Below are positions 11,039-23,589 of a stretch of 64,000 bases of DNA, piece by piece. The notes beneath the pieces were generated by a model. That model saw only the letters and a list, made by a program, of their open reading frames with translations. It was not told where the DNA came from and did no database searches. The translations under genes and the position numbers were made by a program. Each line of letters begins with the position of its first letter. Positions within the stretch are counted from its first letter, which is position 1. The stretch comes from Pseudo-nitzschia pungens (lineage: Eukaryota > Bacillariophyta > Bacillariophyceae > Bacillariales > Bacillariaceae). The stretch covers positions 3,367,346-3,431,345 of the forward strand of contig CM074761.1 of NCBI GenBank assembly GCA_037355855.1, given 5' to 3'.

Positions 11039-11281
11039 ATGTCGGAGGTTGTCGGACTTACGGAGGTCCAGGAAATGGAGGCCGAAGCAAAGCTTCTTAA
11101 AGCAAAATTGGAAAAAGTGGAGAAGGCTGAAAAGATGTCGACAGCATGCTCCCGTATCGCTACTTCAGTCGCTTCGGCACAGACTAATGATGCTTTTCTA
11201 GCAACAGAAGGCAGCGCGCCTAACAAATTCCATACATCCCTAAATTCGGGTGGAGAATCGGGATGCTGTGTCATATCCTAA
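11039..11281 (+). CDS. candidate heterotrimeric G-protein gamma subunit (CaaX)
   Basis: An 80-aa single-exon reading frame. Residues 8-35 form a strongly predicted heptad-type coiled coil rich in E, K, L and A. A short segment follows in which DAFLATEGSAPNKF resembles the DPLLxxVPxSENPF region of animal G-gamma. The C-terminus GCCVIS ends in a CaaX box (CVIS), whose terminal Ser favours farnesylation. Length, order of parts and the prenyl box fit a G-gamma that would pair with G-beta at the plasma membrane. The call rests on architecture and weak similarity only. Other small prenylated coiled-coil proteins remain possible. The ATG is preceded by CATC and there is no other nearby in-frame Met. 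Confidence 0.6.
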   Translation: MSEVVGLTEVQEMEAEAKLLKAKLEKVEKAEKMSTACSRIATSVASAQTNDAFLATEGSAPNKFHTSLNSGGESGCCVIS

Positions 11282-11854
11282 TGCTCCTCTTTCAACCGAA
11301 ACGGACGCGCCTCTGCAAGGATCTAATGGACGACATCAAGACACTTTCAAGGAAAAGTTATCGAAATATCCTCGTTTTCTAACAAAATTCAGGAGAGCGT
11401 CATGTTGCTCGTGTTTTGTGTTAACTTTGGCATGTCTCCAGGGAGGTTCTCGAACGAGCTACTTTGCTACGCGTACCGGCTTCAAGGTACTTAATGTTTC
11501 AGATTTTCACGGAAGAATATCGCAGACCGTCTCAGCAACTTGCAACGTGTAGGTAGGGAGGGTAATGATGATAATAGAAACGTGGTTATGTTAGTTGACA
11601 AAGGTTGCATGTGAAAAATTTTGGAAAGTAATACGTCTATTACGATATTATAGATAGTACAAAAGAAATATTGATCTGAAAATACTAATAGTTTGCTCCT
11701 AAATGAAATTCATGAGAAAGGAAGGTTTACAAATAGTACGTTGATTCCAGTAGCAAGTCGGAGAATCGATTCCAAACTAACCTCCTTTTCAGACGGCACC
11801 TTTAATGTACAGTACTGGCACAGAACTCTGTCTCTCTTTTTGTAGTCGCCATAA
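11282..11854. other. tail-to-tail spacer, no gene recognised
   Basis: It contains the 3' ends of the convergent G-gamma-like and OSCA genes. AT-rich stretches are present. The TAAGGTT-type words seen in upstream regions are absent. Confidence 0.5.
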
Positions 11855-14800
11855 TTAAAATTCAGAGTTTTGTTCTAAGCCAATGAATTCATGATTCAAA
11901 GAGTGACTTCCAGATGACGAGCTGCTATATCGTTTTTTCATATCTCGTATCCGTTTTGTACAAATCTCGGCTTCGGGATCTGGCTGCCCCCTTCGATAGT
12001 TCTTTGGAACCATTGGCCGTCGCGTCAGAACTGGTTGGCGATAGGAATCCTTTTGAAATTGAAGCCGCCGACCTTCGATTCCATACAGGTGTTCTTCTTT
12101 TGGGTGCTGACCTTTGTCGAAGTCAAAACCTTCCGCATCCCTTTCTCTACTTCTTGGACTCCTATTTGCTGCCAGCCATTCACTGACACGATCATACTCT
12201 CTTGCACGTTCCAGACTTAACTTCGATGACGATTCTGAACGGAAGACGAGGTGAGGAACGCGTGCTAATTTTTTTTTTAAAAAGTCACGCCCCAGTTGTA
12301 GAACTTACTGCCATAGTGTCGGTCGAAATAGTGCATTATCCAAATAGTACCAAAAGGCAAAGGGAGAAGAAACAGACCCTCTATTATGGCCTTTCGGGTG
12401 AAAAGGTAGCCAATAAAGGTAAGCTGACCTAATGCTAATGAGAATACAGTCTTCTGAAGAACTCCAGGGAACATTGCCCCCCCACTCTCAAACACGGGTT
12501 GATAAACGTAGAGTATTTGCTTTTTGTACACAATGAGAGAAAACCCAAAGTAAAGCGCCCCAAAGGGAAGAATCATAGGACATATTACAACGTAAGTGAA
12601 AATGATCATCATCACAAAGATCTGTGCCGGGAACTCCCATCCATACTAGATGAAACAAAAACAGAAAATGAGATTGGTTAGTACCTCATGACGTAGAGAA
12701 GACAACAAACTTTTGAAAAGACTTACAAGAACGTTCTCCGGGCAATACATCTCGTCAAGCTCGCGTTGTGTAAGCTTTGAAGGCTGCGATAACATTCTTC
12801 GTAGACACATCTTTGACAAGGCACCGAACCGCAAGAAGACTGTGGGAAGTCCGACTAGAACTTTTGTAACCAACAGCGAAACGAAGTATCCTACCATAAA
12901 TGGCATTGATTCTCCGAGAAGACTGAGTATACTTGTTGGATGGTCAATAATATCAGCCAATGACTTCCATACACTACCCGCTGTCACAGAAACATAAAGA
13001 TTCAGTACCTGAAAATAGAAATAGCGCCCAAGCATTGAATTTTGCACATCTGACAAACGTTTTCGTCTCTCATAATTCCGGGCCAGAAATTCAAAAATAA
13101 TAGGAAGGATCAATGTTAAGGCCAGCAACGCAGCCACAGGTAGATATCCATTCACAAACTGAGATACACTACCACCCCCAGCAGTGAGAATCCATTCCAT
13201 ACCCGGTATCTTTGCAATATAGTCTGCCTTTGCAAATGCTTGGATCGTTGCCAATGGGCTGATTCAACCAAAAACAATTTTTTTATGAGATAAAATATCG
13301 TAGACACAATTTCGAGAGTTAGCCGCGTTCTGCTATCAAACTCATTTAGTTCCTTACAAAATCCACAGAAGCCCGATTATTCCCAGGAAAATATTTGTGT
13401 TGTTCTCTCTTCGAGATTGGGTTTTTAACGAAATATGGGCGTTTCTCCAAATAATGTCTTTCGGCTCTGGTGCTACACAAACATTTAAGACCTCAGGCTT
13501 AGATGTTAACGGCGTGCTGGCTGCTGTAGTGAGGGAAGTTAGATCAAGAAATGTAACAAACCCCGTTGAAGACATGCTTGACCCAATCAGAACACCATCG
13601 ACGGCATGATCTGACATAAAAAGAGGATCGATGAGTACACGTACAACTTTTTCGAATATTGAATTCGCCATTTCCAACTTTCGTACTCACCGATCTGACG
13701 ATTTGCGAATTTGATACCAGATACCACGAAATCCAGACCGAGTCGCCCTGCCCATCTACGAAGAATGCCTTTTTTCTCCCCCGGCGTTTTCAGCTTGCGT
13801 TGGCGTCTTGATCTAGCTTTATCCTTCACAAAAAGATCCAATGTGTCAGAAATTTACTGCGCAGTGAGAAAAACATTGAAACCATTCTTACCGATTGAAC
13901 TTACAAGGGCCTCTTCTTGTTTCCTGGACCTAATGCTACCATTGCTGCTGCATGTAGCATCATCCACATTTGGTATTAAACTGGCATCACTTCCCGACTT
14001 AGAGAGGGATCGTTGATTGACGTAAGGACTGGAAGATCTTGAAGCACCCACACCTTGAAGTGTTCCGTATATAGTCTTCTCGTCCATTAGTTCGGCCTGG
14101 GGGATCGGAATTCCAGTTTCATCTATATAACTATACGCCGTACGAAGTGCATTATCTTCGGCAGAGTCAAGCATGATTTCATCTGCCATTTCATAAGCGC
14201 TCACAACAAGTTTCGTGAACCAATTATTGGCTTCAGGATGGTGCGTCCCTTCGAAGGCGATCTCTGCTTTTCTTCTTTGCAAGCTACACATTTCTTCATT
14301 CATATCCGCAAGGTCACAAGTGTAGTATGATATAGAATCCACGTGGGTACCCTTTGATGGTTTTTGAGTCATGGCTCTATTGTCTACGTATGCGACATTG
14401 GGCACAGATCCAAAGCAAAATCCATCGAACGGTGCCATATCAATACCAAGAATTGTCATGCGGGGACTCCCAACATTGTGAGTTGCTCGTTCCCCCGTTG
14501 CATGGTAGTAGGCAATACTTTTCTCTAACCTTCGACAAACTCTCATGCATCGTGCGGCAACAATCTCTAAATCGGGTAGGTTGAGTACTATACTAGTACT
14601 GTGAACCTTGCCCGGAAAGAGTGATTCAAAATAGTCCGAAAGCGCTTTTTCACTTCGCAGTTCATGGGGAATGTTCTCCACCATTAAAGAATAGTGATGC
14701 TGCGGATTGATGAAGGTAGTACCGCGTGCAAGGAAATCCATTCGTAATTCAAGGAAATGTCTATATTCTTGCTTCATCACAAAGCAAACGAAACCGCTGA

Positions 14801-15560
14801 ATAGATACGCAAAAATTGTTGGGATCCACAAGCGCCAACTTTTTTCCCTTAAATTCGCAACACTCATGTGATACCAGCCTTCTTGATCGTTGTTATAACC
14901 AGTAGCATATGTTGGAATCAGAACCATGAAAGCCCATAAGCAGGTCACAGTGCAGATTCTCAGATTCATTCTTATATATCGTAAAAAGAAATATCCATCG
15001 AGACCTGCGTATTTTCGGACTGTATCCCAGGGCACATCCAATACATTGTACACCCAATTGAATGAAATTACTTCAGGTAATGAATGGGAGCCGGTTTTGT
15101 GAATTTCCATGAATGATTCATCGAATGCTGAATCTCTGCTAAGACCTGAAGACCCACGCCTGGAAGAAGTCCGTTCCAAGTAGGAATCATCATCCAGGAC
15201 TTTCTCCATATCATCGTTTCTCAGATTCGATTCTGAAGATTCCTCCTGTGAAGGACTCTTGGATTCCTCATACATTTTCCAACCCCCTGCCATTTTGAAT
15301 TGTCGTTTCACTTCAGACGAATACACACTCGGAAGGATCCTCCTCAACCACTCATACATCAGCATGATTACAACGAAGAGAATACCATTCAAGTAGATCG
15401 ACGTCAACACAGTATCCACCGTTATATCGGTTACAGCTTCGTAGTTGGAGGTAAAATCATCCTGGGAAGAGTATACGTTGGTCAAATTCGCCCAAAAGTC
15501 TTTCGAATTAATGTCATCATCTGAGCTGAAATACTTGTAGTAAGTTGAGTAGGCAAACAT
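11855..15560 (-). CDS. OSCA/CSC1/TMEM63-type mechanosensitive channel
   Basis: Predicted osmo- or stretch-gated cation channel of the plasma or endomembrane. Six exons: 15560-13905, 13823-13691, 13610-13358, 13258-12727, 12645-12309, 12234-11855. The summed length is in frame (1096 aa). The introns are 81, 80, 99, 81 and 74 bp. The 81-bp intron at 12646-12726 has a textbook TACTAAC branch site at 12677-12683. An N-terminal membrane helix lies around residues 52-70. Two more helices precede the cytosolic RRM-like loop (HHYSLMVENIPHELRSEKAL). After the loop come VAPEPKDIIWRN (family APEP..I.W.N), then the DUF221 membrane block with WIFPLATIQAFAK, YGWEFPAQIF and CPMILPFGALYFG. The C-terminal tail has the family-like SYRQPVLTRRP segment. 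There are no frame breaks. The large first exon carries a low-complexity Ser/Glu-rich cytosolic insertion. Confidence 0.9.
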
Positions 15561-16956
15561 CGCTCCTTAGAGAGGCTCTCTCTCTCTCTCTCTCTCTATC
15601 TATCTTCCGTACTTGTAATTTTATTTTCGGTTCTTTTCGTGTTCACCCACTCCTCGATTTCTTTCTGCTCGTTTCATTCAACTTGATTGAGGCGACGGCT
15701 TTTAATGTTCCATAAAATCCATCAAGCTTCGGCTGAGAATAGAGACACGAAAGAAGAAAAATTACGAATAATCGCTAGTCGTTATTTTTTGGATCGTATT
15801 AACGGTAAACTTTACGATAGGGTAAATTTACGGGATGCGGTTAAGGTTACTCGTAGTTTGTGAATGCGATCTCAAACGTACGAAGGAGTGCGAGTACTTG
15901 TACGTAATTACCGGTTCTTTGAACTTGTGCGACTATCATGCTCAATGCCGTAACCTCACCAAAAACTCGTCCCGGTACATTTATCTTTTCCATTCCGAAA
16001 GCAGTACTGTAATTACGTAAGATTTTTTACCGGTAAGGTTAACTTTACTTGTAAATTGCACTCGTATTGCTATTTTTTTGCTGTTCCCGATCGTCGCCTT
16101 CGTTTATTGTTATTAATTACTTTTATTTTCTCTTCTTCCAACTTTTTCAAAAAAAATAATAGTAGTAGTTGCGAGGAGGCTGGCAGCCTCTTGCACGTCT
16201 CTCGCATTCCAATGTCCGCACTAGTCGAAGTAATTCGGTCACAGTCCGTCAATCAACCGTTATAATGTAGAAAAAATGCAACGGAGACGTAACTGTTTTT
16301 ACGGACTTGTAGTAGATGATGGTATCTGGCAGCACGAGTTTTCGGTACATACCGTAATCTTACGGTACGTTACGTTATATCATTTATTCAGTACGAAGTA
16401 CTTCGCATGATTTGTACCAACAACGTGCGTAACTTACTTTTGAACGTAAAAAAAAATCTTACCGTACGTTACAGATAAAATTGCTAAGAAAGCGATTCCT
16501 ACTACCCAACGTAACGTTTTACGTAACTTACCTTTCTTGTTGAACTACTATTCGGTTGATGAACGGACGTTGACCGATTTGCTTCTATTTTTAAAAAATA
16601 CCGGCGCGGGGTTGAACGTCCGTCGTAATCTCAATCGTGGTGGATGTCAGTGCACGCGGAACTGAATAATCATAAACATCCTCGGCTGGGGTCAAGAGTG
16701 AAGACTGAACAAAACATACCCAAGTAGAAAAGTACGGTACGAGAAGCACGGTACTGCCACTACTCCGGTAAGATTTATGAATACGAACTACGAACGCATT
16801 CAAACAGGCACACTTCATTTCGCAGTCGTACACACCACCACTCCAGACATACCACTCTGTCGATCCTCGCAAATCCAAACGAAGTTTCTTTGTGTGTTGG
16901 TTTAGTGTTGTGTCTCGGCTTCGAAACGTGATATCTCTAAAAGCTTCAGCAATACA
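15561..16956. promoter_or_regulatory. divergent spacer OSCA / DUF6824
   Basis: No gene is recognised. A (CT)n tract (about 15576-15597) sits just upstream of the OSCA start codon. From 15790 to 16540 the sequence is crowded with TTAC/GTAA words, including TAAGGTTA at 15842 and 16034 and TACGGTACG at about 16370. It likely holds two promoters. Confidence 0.55.
15576..15597. repeat. (CT)n microsatellite in OSCA 5' leader
   Basis: About 11 CT dinucleotides start about 16 bp upstream of the OSCA ATG (minus strand reads GA). Confidence 0.9.
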
Positions 16957-18506
16957 ATGAGCACAACACCAGCTAACAGCAGCGGTACTTGTAGCTTTGG
17001 TAACGGTAGCAATGATCTGAATGTGAAGAACACCCCTGCTTCAGATGCCAATGGCACAGGTGGCGCGATGAGTCGTGCGAGCATCAGCAGCATGACGGTC
17101 CAAGATTTTATGACCTACTTGGCAAAGCAGCCCGATATTTCAAACATGACGGTTGAGACGAACGATGGTAGACGCATACGTGCCACCTTTGAACATGGGA
17201 CTGTCGATACAGTGGCACCATCCAATTCTTTGAATAACGGAGTCTCGAAGAATATCTCCTGGAACGGGTCCCCAGACCAAAAGAATGACAAAGCAGATGG
17301 AAACAGCAAAACTGATGAGTTGATGTCACAGACGTCACAAACGAGAGATGTCGCGGCTACTATGGCTATGATGGGAGAGGAGAAGCACGCTTCGGCATCA
17401 AAACTGCAAGCGCCGCCTTCAGAAGGCTATGATTCCGAACAATGGGCCATCAATTATTCAAACAAACACGTGGCCATCACATTTTCCAACATTGGGGCGG
17501 CGGATGTCTCTTCGATTCCGAACGAAAATGTTCCCAAGACAAGCGGGATTAGTACTTTGCCACCGAAGAAAAGAGCTGCAAAACAAGAAGAGGGAACATC
17601 CGAAAGCAGTTGGAATCCAATGGCGGCGTTGGCAGATGCCGCGACCGTCTTGCGGGAACACGCAGGAGGTCCACAGGTTATTCCAACCATTGCTGGAACT
17701 CAAGTTGCGTCTGCCATAGCCATGGGTGCAACTGTTGCGACGGAAGCCTTGAAGAAAAAACCTGCGAGACGCAAATCGCGAAAGATCATTCCAGAAGTCA
17801 AAGTTTACGTCGAATTTACCCAGAAAGATGTTCTCTTTGGTAGAGGGGGCCGGAGCAATCGTACGTGCCTTGACTGTGACGCACGCACAGAATACTTGTT
17901 GCAAGTTTAGTTTTCTTAACCCTCGCTTTTCTTCCCTGACTGTTGTTACCGCCGTTACATTATCTAGACCATCCAGGGAATAAGATCTACAGAGACATCG
18001 TGACAAAAGAGCAAAAACATTACCGTGGTTGTGACAAAAACGAAAAAACCAAGGTGGCACAGGGCATTGTCGACCACATCCGGAGTGTTGTTGGAGGGCG
18101 CTTTTTGGAATTGGACAGGGATGCAAAACGTTGGTTCCTAGTACCCAATGTTGTTGCAAGAAGAAAAGTAGGTCAAGCTCTTCGAGAAAATAATACCGAG
18201 GAAGCAAGAGCCGCTAAACGCGCAAAATACCAGGGGAAACTCAACAAGAAGAAGAAGAACTTGGAAACTATCGACGTTGAATGTGTTCCAGTACCAGCGG
18301 CTGCTGTCAATAGTGCCAATGCTGGTAATAGTACGCTACCACTCGTTCCTGCCAACTCTGCCAAGACTACCAGTGGAAGCATACCAGTTGTCGGTGGCAG
18401 TGGTAGCACAAACAATGTCGTCTATCCGATAGCTGCAGCCACTGGGGTAACTGCAAACACCTTTCCAGTAGACGACCCCGATAGTAGCAATCAGGTTGAG
18501 GTTTAG
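16957..18506 (+). CDS. DUF6824-domain protein (first copy)
   Basis: A 480-aa protein of unknown function with the DUF6824 domain that is strongly expanded in diatoms. Exons are 16957-17860 and 17968-18506, with a 107-bp intron GTACGT...TAG. The splice falls inside the domain signature and restores GRGGRSN|HHPGNKIY. The N-terminal half is low-complexity and Ser/Asn/Thr-rich. The domain spans about residues 275-380 (VYVEFTQKDVLFGRGG at the start, RWFLVPNVVARRKVGQALRE at the end) and is followed by a Lys/Arg-rich run suited to nuclear import. The basic helices and HHPGN motif suggest a nuclear, possibly nucleic-acid-binding role, but that is inference. A second copy lies 7 kb downstream without this intron. 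Confidence 0.85.
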
Positions 18507-19880
18507 TAATCAGAAGCTCGTCGAAAAGGCGAATGACTTGTACAATATCAATAAGCTTTGCTGTCTAATACCAGAACATTTTATTTACTTGGGTTTGAGT
18601 TTAGGATGATTGAGTTTGAGCAAATAAAGACGAAATGGTTCTGGAGGACGTCATGCAGTTCACATTACATGCGAAGGTGATTGACTGTGACTGGTCCCTT
18701 TAGTTGTCGAGTGCGAAGTACTTGCCAACCATTCCTGACATATCCTCCAACACTCTCGTGAAAATTGTGACATCTTCCTCATTTAATCACGTAATAAACT
18801 TTCGGTTCAATGTTTGAAACTTTGAAAATAATTGTAGCGAGTGACCAATTGAGCTCCTGAATTTCAAAATGTACAAGCATGGCAATAGAAGATTTTGTTG
18901 TGCATTGTGTCGAAGTGTTTCTACGAAACAGTGCAGGCGAAATATTAGTGGTATTGAATAAGTAAGGTTTTACTCGTACGAGTAGTTCTCGTTGCAAAAT
19001 GTCATTCATCGGGCCCTGGACAATACTCTAAAGTTCACCCTCACAATGATATTCTGCTGTTGAATCGTTCATCAGAACATAAACCATCTCAGACATTTTT
19101 GGCGCAACTGAAAAAAAATCTTCTCATGAAAATGGTGAAGAAAAGTATCACGAAAGTAAGGTACTCGTACCATTTTTTATTACGAAGTGTTTTTCATTCA
19201 TTCTCAATTCCAGAATGTGCTCGTTCTTCAGAATAGAAATTTCTGCGTAGGTGTAAGGTTCCCTCTTACTTGTCCCCGTTTTCCTAGTCGTACTCGGAAG
19301 TCGGAAGCACAATCCTACCGGTACCAAGTACAAGCATGGAGTAACCTTACCTACGATATTCCTACAAGTACGAACAACTCAAGTCGCATGAATGAATCAT
19401 CGAACATGACCTAAGGTTACGTACGGTTACTGTTACATACCGACTAAATTACCGTTACTAGCACGGAGAATGCCCCAGTTGAGATGTGCGGGAAAATCCA
19501 TTTATGGGAAAAAACAATGCACCCTTTTCGAACTTTCTATCTTTGTGTTACACTCGAACACTGAACACGTACGTACCGCAAAGTCTGAGTTAAGGTTACT
19601 GCGTAACCTTACCGGTACAACTCGTACATGAATCCGTTCTCCAAATAGCGCAGAGGCATCGATACGAAAAAGTTTATCGGTGCATCCATGATCCATAAGA
19701 ACGTCAGTCGGAAGGAAAACGGAAAAGACGCGAGGAACATGATGAAAAATCTAGAAGCTACAAGTAGCGATTTCGATTGGATTCGATTATTCAAAGTGCA
19801 CGAGCAGCAAAAACTTGGATTGTATCACATTATCCGAGTGCTGCGTGGATGCTATTGACAAGGTTGCTCTATAACAGTTG
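18507..19880. promoter_or_regulatory. spacer upstream of SnoaL-like gene
   Basis: No gene is recognised. TAAGGTT/AACCTTA words occur at about 18963, 19249, 19344, 19413, 19591 and 19605, the last two forming a hairpin. This is the densest cluster of the family in the window. Confidence 0.5.
19591..19611. repeat. 9-bp perfect inverted repeat, 3-nt loop
   Basis: TAAGGTTAC (19591-19599), TGC, GTAACCTTA (19603-19611). It lies about 270 bp upstream of the SnoaL-like start codon. Confidence 0.9.
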
Positions 19881-20957
19881 ATGCTGAAGCCAGAAACAAT
19901 GATCACGAAGCATAGCTCATCCATCGTTACCATGAACAGTCTTTCCAGAATGACCGTTTTCATCCTTATGCTAGCGGGCGTGCATGGATTTACGACACAA
20001 CAGCATGTTGCGTTTTCACGGCAGTCGGTATCCTTGATGTCCACTGCTCAGAGAGAAGACGTCGACAGGTTTTGCAAGGCGCGGGAACTTGTTCGCTCTT
20101 TAATAGAGGAAGAGAAATGTTTTTCCAAGGAATCCGGTGCATTGGCTTTTGGGGAGGTTTGTGCCGCAAACTGCATCTACGAAGATTGTTTCGAACCCCA
20201 GCCTTTCGTGGGGAAACGGGTAAGGTAGCTCGATATGAATTTTCCACGCTTACCAGAGATTAAGTTTATTGTGTTACTCACAAGGATAAACTACTTCTAT
20301 ACACCACGATCCCCCAGGCGGTAACTGATCATGTGCTTTCCAAAGCTGGCCAAAGGAATGGAAAAGGCGATGTCCGTATTGATAAAATTAGTGATGGGAG
20401 TTCTGCCTGTGGTTTCGCCTGGACTTGGGTTACAGAGGATGGCAAGGAAGAAGGTTTGCGTGGAACGACATTTGTAGAACTAAATGAGAACGGTGAAATC
20501 CAATACATCCGGGAGATCCCTGAGCCCCTTTACAAACCAGGTGATTTGACCTTAGAACTTCTTAAGGCCGTCACCAAAGACGCTGTGGCGAAGCCGCCCC
20601 CAGCTTACGAATCGAAAACTCCTCAATCAGCAAACGAAGTCGCTAAATATTTGTTTTGCGAGGTTCAGGGTGGCGATGTCAACGAGTCGATGAGGCTTTT
20701 TTCCGATACCATTATTTATCGTGATTTCAATTATGACGAAGTCCTTCGTGGCAAAGCAGAGGTTCGAAAATTCATTGAGGACTTCTCCTTCCCCGGCATT
20801 GAATTCAAGCCCGAACGATTCGACGATGGGGTATTCAGTACATGCTTCACGTGGGATGTTTGCTTGGACGGCCAGGAAGATTCTATCAAAGGCATGAGCT
20901 TTTACGAGCTCGATCCAGAATCTCGTCTGATAACTTACGTTCGAGGTAAGCCGTCTG

Positions 20958-20990
<33 letters not shown>

Positions 20991-21163
20991 CATGTCGCGA
21001 TATTCATGTATACACTGAAATATTATGCCTCTGCTTCACCTTTACAGACGTACCCGAATCAGCTATCAAACCACCTCCACTTGGAGCTTTGGCCAGAGCG
21101 TTTCGACCAGGTCTTGGAGTGTTTCAGGGAGTCCCAGCGGGAAGTAGGCAGGGAGGAATGTAG
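19881..21163 (+). CDS. plastid-type SnoaL/NTF2-like two-domain protein
   Basis: About 361 aa with two NTF2-like (SnoaL) folds, small alpha/beta cones used for ligand binding or as enzymes. No specific reaction can be assigned. Exons are 19881-20219, 20318-20945 and 21048-21163. Several Met codons precede the signal peptide (19881, 19899, 19932). The peptide MTVFILMLAGVHG is followed immediately by FTTQ, so Phe at +1 fits the diatom plastid-import signal. Domain 1 lies about 55-180 (ends with TTFVELNENGEIQYIRE). Domain 2 lies about 205-305 (ANEVAKYLFCEVQGGDVNE ... GMSFYELDPESRLITYVRD). The last exon encodes a Pro/Arg-rich tail. Intron 2 is 102 bp with a long (TG)n tract and has no stop in frame, so it could be misread as coding. 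Confidence 0.75.
20961..20990 (+). repeat. (TG)n microsatellite inside intron 2 of the SnoaL-like gene
   Basis: About 14 TG repeats lie between the donor at 20946 and the acceptor ending at 21047. Confidence 0.95.
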
Positions 21164-21470
21164 AGAATCAACAACAAACGTGTGAAGCCTCCAAGACCTC
21201 ATTTAGATATATACAGTAGAGACGCAACAACAGTAACCTGAAGCTAATTCCTTCAATTACAGACGGTGCCGTATTGCTGGTCGAACTGTTAAGACTAATC
21301 TATTTTTCTCCGTTTGCAAACGGACCTTAGCTTGAATCATGTTTGTTGTCTGCATTAAAAAGAAATGGTTCCGATCAAACGATTCCTCACGTGAAACACG
21401 TTTGGCACTAGGTTTTGACTCATGCTACTCTTGTTCTCTCAACTGTCGCTTATTGTTGTGCTTTCTGCTC
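21164..21470. other. tail-to-tail spacer
   Basis: About 300 bp between the convergent SnoaL-like and Nup54 genes. No gene and no TAAGGTT-type words are seen. Confidence 0.5.
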
Positions 21471-22853
21471 TCAGCGCGGAATAGAGGCTGGAACCGATGC
21501 TACGACACGCCGCCCGATCAATCCCACATCGAGAAGGTCGTTTCTCGCTGTTTCATTCAATTTTTCCAGCTTCCTTCTCTGTTCTGTCAAGATCCCTAAC
21601 AACTCTTCCTTGTTGACTCCCAGTAAATTCCCATTGTTGTCAGCGATGTTGGAATTGATCGATGCGCCACCACGATTACCACTGACACTTTGAGTTTTCG
21701 CCTGATCGTTCAATGTGAAGAAGGCGCCTCGTAGTTTTTCAACTTCATTCAAAAGTTTTGTCAAGCGTTGCATGACACGATACTCATCCGGCTGAAACGG
21801 TTTGTTTAAGCATCGGGCAACCTCTACCCGCTTCATCAGTTCCAACAGTCGACGACGCAATGCAGTATATTTTCGGTCCTTTTCTATGAGGTCCTGCCGA
21901 GCAATTGCCTCGCGTTGACGGATAAACTCCAAATTTTTCTGGATTGCGATGGCATTTTCTGCGTAATCCTTGGCTCGTGCCTGCTGGTTCGACACTCGGC
22001 CCTGTAGAGCAACGGCGCCGATAATTGGCGTTGGTACATAATTGTTTGGGTCTGGATTGTTTACGACTGCCATTTTCCAGTCACGGCCGTTGATTTGTGG
22101 CGGACGCTGGGGGGCAAAGATTGGCTGTTGCTGTTGTAAGCTCTGGTAATGCTGCGTGTATGTTCCCTGTTCCTGCGGTTGTCCCGTTGCCATTCCGTGG
22201 ATCATTCGCAATTGCCTTTCTTCGGGGGTAATTTCGTTGTAAACTATGGCCACAAATTTTGCAGACTCCTCGCCGTCTTCGGGAACGACGCTCATCCCAG
22301 AGTATTCCCGATGCAGTTTTTCGATTTTTGTACGAATTCTCTCGGCCTCTACCACTCTTTCCGCAGTGATCTTTGCCTGAGCGAAAATAGAGGTTGTTAC
22401 AAAAATAATTATGAATCATTTTAGTGAAATTGTACGCCGTGAAACATTGGTACAAACGACGCACAAGATACCTAGAGTGTAGAATTAGATTGACGTTGAA
22501 CCAAAACTTACCTCCATTGCAGCCTGAGCTGGAATGTGGTGTTGTGGTACCTGTGGTTGTTGCGGTTGACCAAAGGAACCAAAAGACCCAGTAGTACCAA
22601 AAGCACTGGGTGCAGGAGCCGGGGTTCCAAACAAGCTACTTCCAGCGGCTGGGGGCTTAGCTTGACTGGTTGTACTCCCAAAGCTGAAAGATCCAGCTGC
22701 GGGCGCCGGAGAGGGAGCCCCGAAAGCAGAGGGGGCCGGAGCACCAAACGCAGATGGAGCAGGAGCCCCAAACGAAAACGCGGACGGCGCCGGAGCAGGA
22801 GCCCCTCCAAAAGTGTGCACCGTATTGCTTCCCCAAGTAACACCGCCTGACAT
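21471..22853 (-). CDS. NUP54: nucleoporin Nup54 (Nup57)
   Basis: Component of the central Nup62-Nup58-Nup54 channel of the nuclear pore. Exons are 22853-22512 and 22376-21471 with a 135-bp intron (GTAAGT...CAG) joining AQAAME to AKITAERV. Total 415 aa. Residues 1-100 are an FG-repeat domain with Ala/Pro linkers (SAFGAPAPSAFGAP, GSFSFGS, SSLFGTPAP). The C-terminal part is helical and contains the family landmark NNPDPNNYVPTPIIG (human Nup54 has NPDPENYVPVPLVG). Three coiled-coil blocks follow (about 250-400) that would trimerise with the partner nucleoporins. The start MSGGVTWGS is the only plausible one. There are no frame breaks. Confidence 0.92.
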
Positions 22854-23589
22854 CTTTCGCTCAGTTACAATTTGAACTTTTTGTTGGGTTCTTGTCTTCA
22901 GATATTGGCAAACACTAGGTGCAGTACTGGTTCATGTATATTATTTTCGACGAGCAAAGAAACCGCAGTTACCGTAAGTTAGGGAAACAAAACCGAGATC
23001 GAAAGTTGTTGTTGAGCATGGACGATGGAAGAATGGAAGACATCGAAACTGAAAACGGTAAAAAATTGGTGGGTGTGTTTTGAGAAAAAATTGAAAAGGA
23101 GTCGACGGGAATTTCTTTTTATTGATCATTCACTTGGCACTTTATTGATTGAGATGATTGATTGATTTTTTGATGATTGAATCGTTGTAAGGTTACCCTT
23201 ATTTTTGCACAATCCAGTTTCGTTCGCATTTCGCATCAATGATCATAGGATGTTACGATTAATTAAGGTTCTTAATAGTTCTCATTGGGTCATCTTCGAA
23301 TACAGCAGAAAGCAAGTTTAAACTTTAGTGAAAATGAGCATTACACCTTCCAATTCAATTCAAAGTGTTATTCAATTCATTCCAATCAATTCATTACGGT
23401 TGAGCTCTTTTTCAGTTTTCGAGTTCGTGTTTAATACATGTCTTCTGAAAGGAATTGTAACAATCCAATCGGAATACCACCATTTTAAAGTGTTACGTAT
23501 TTGAGGCCAAACCCCACAATTGAAGAAAAAATAATCTATGATATTGAACAAGATAACAGAATGAAACCTGACTGATCCAATGTGAATTA
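22854..23589. other. spacer between Nup54 5' end and Rossmann gene 3' end
   Basis: No gene is recognised. TTACCGTAAGTTA near 22970 and TAAGGTTA at about 23188 lie on the Nup54 promoter side. The remainder is AT-rich, with many ATTCAATT-like runs around 23340-23400. Confidence 0.5.

Noticed and set aside
13854..13904. Reading through or using the CAG at about 13861 as the 3' splice site in OSCA intron 1
   Set aside because: It would place a TAA in frame; the AAG site at 13824 preserves the frame and the intron size seen elsewhere in the gene.
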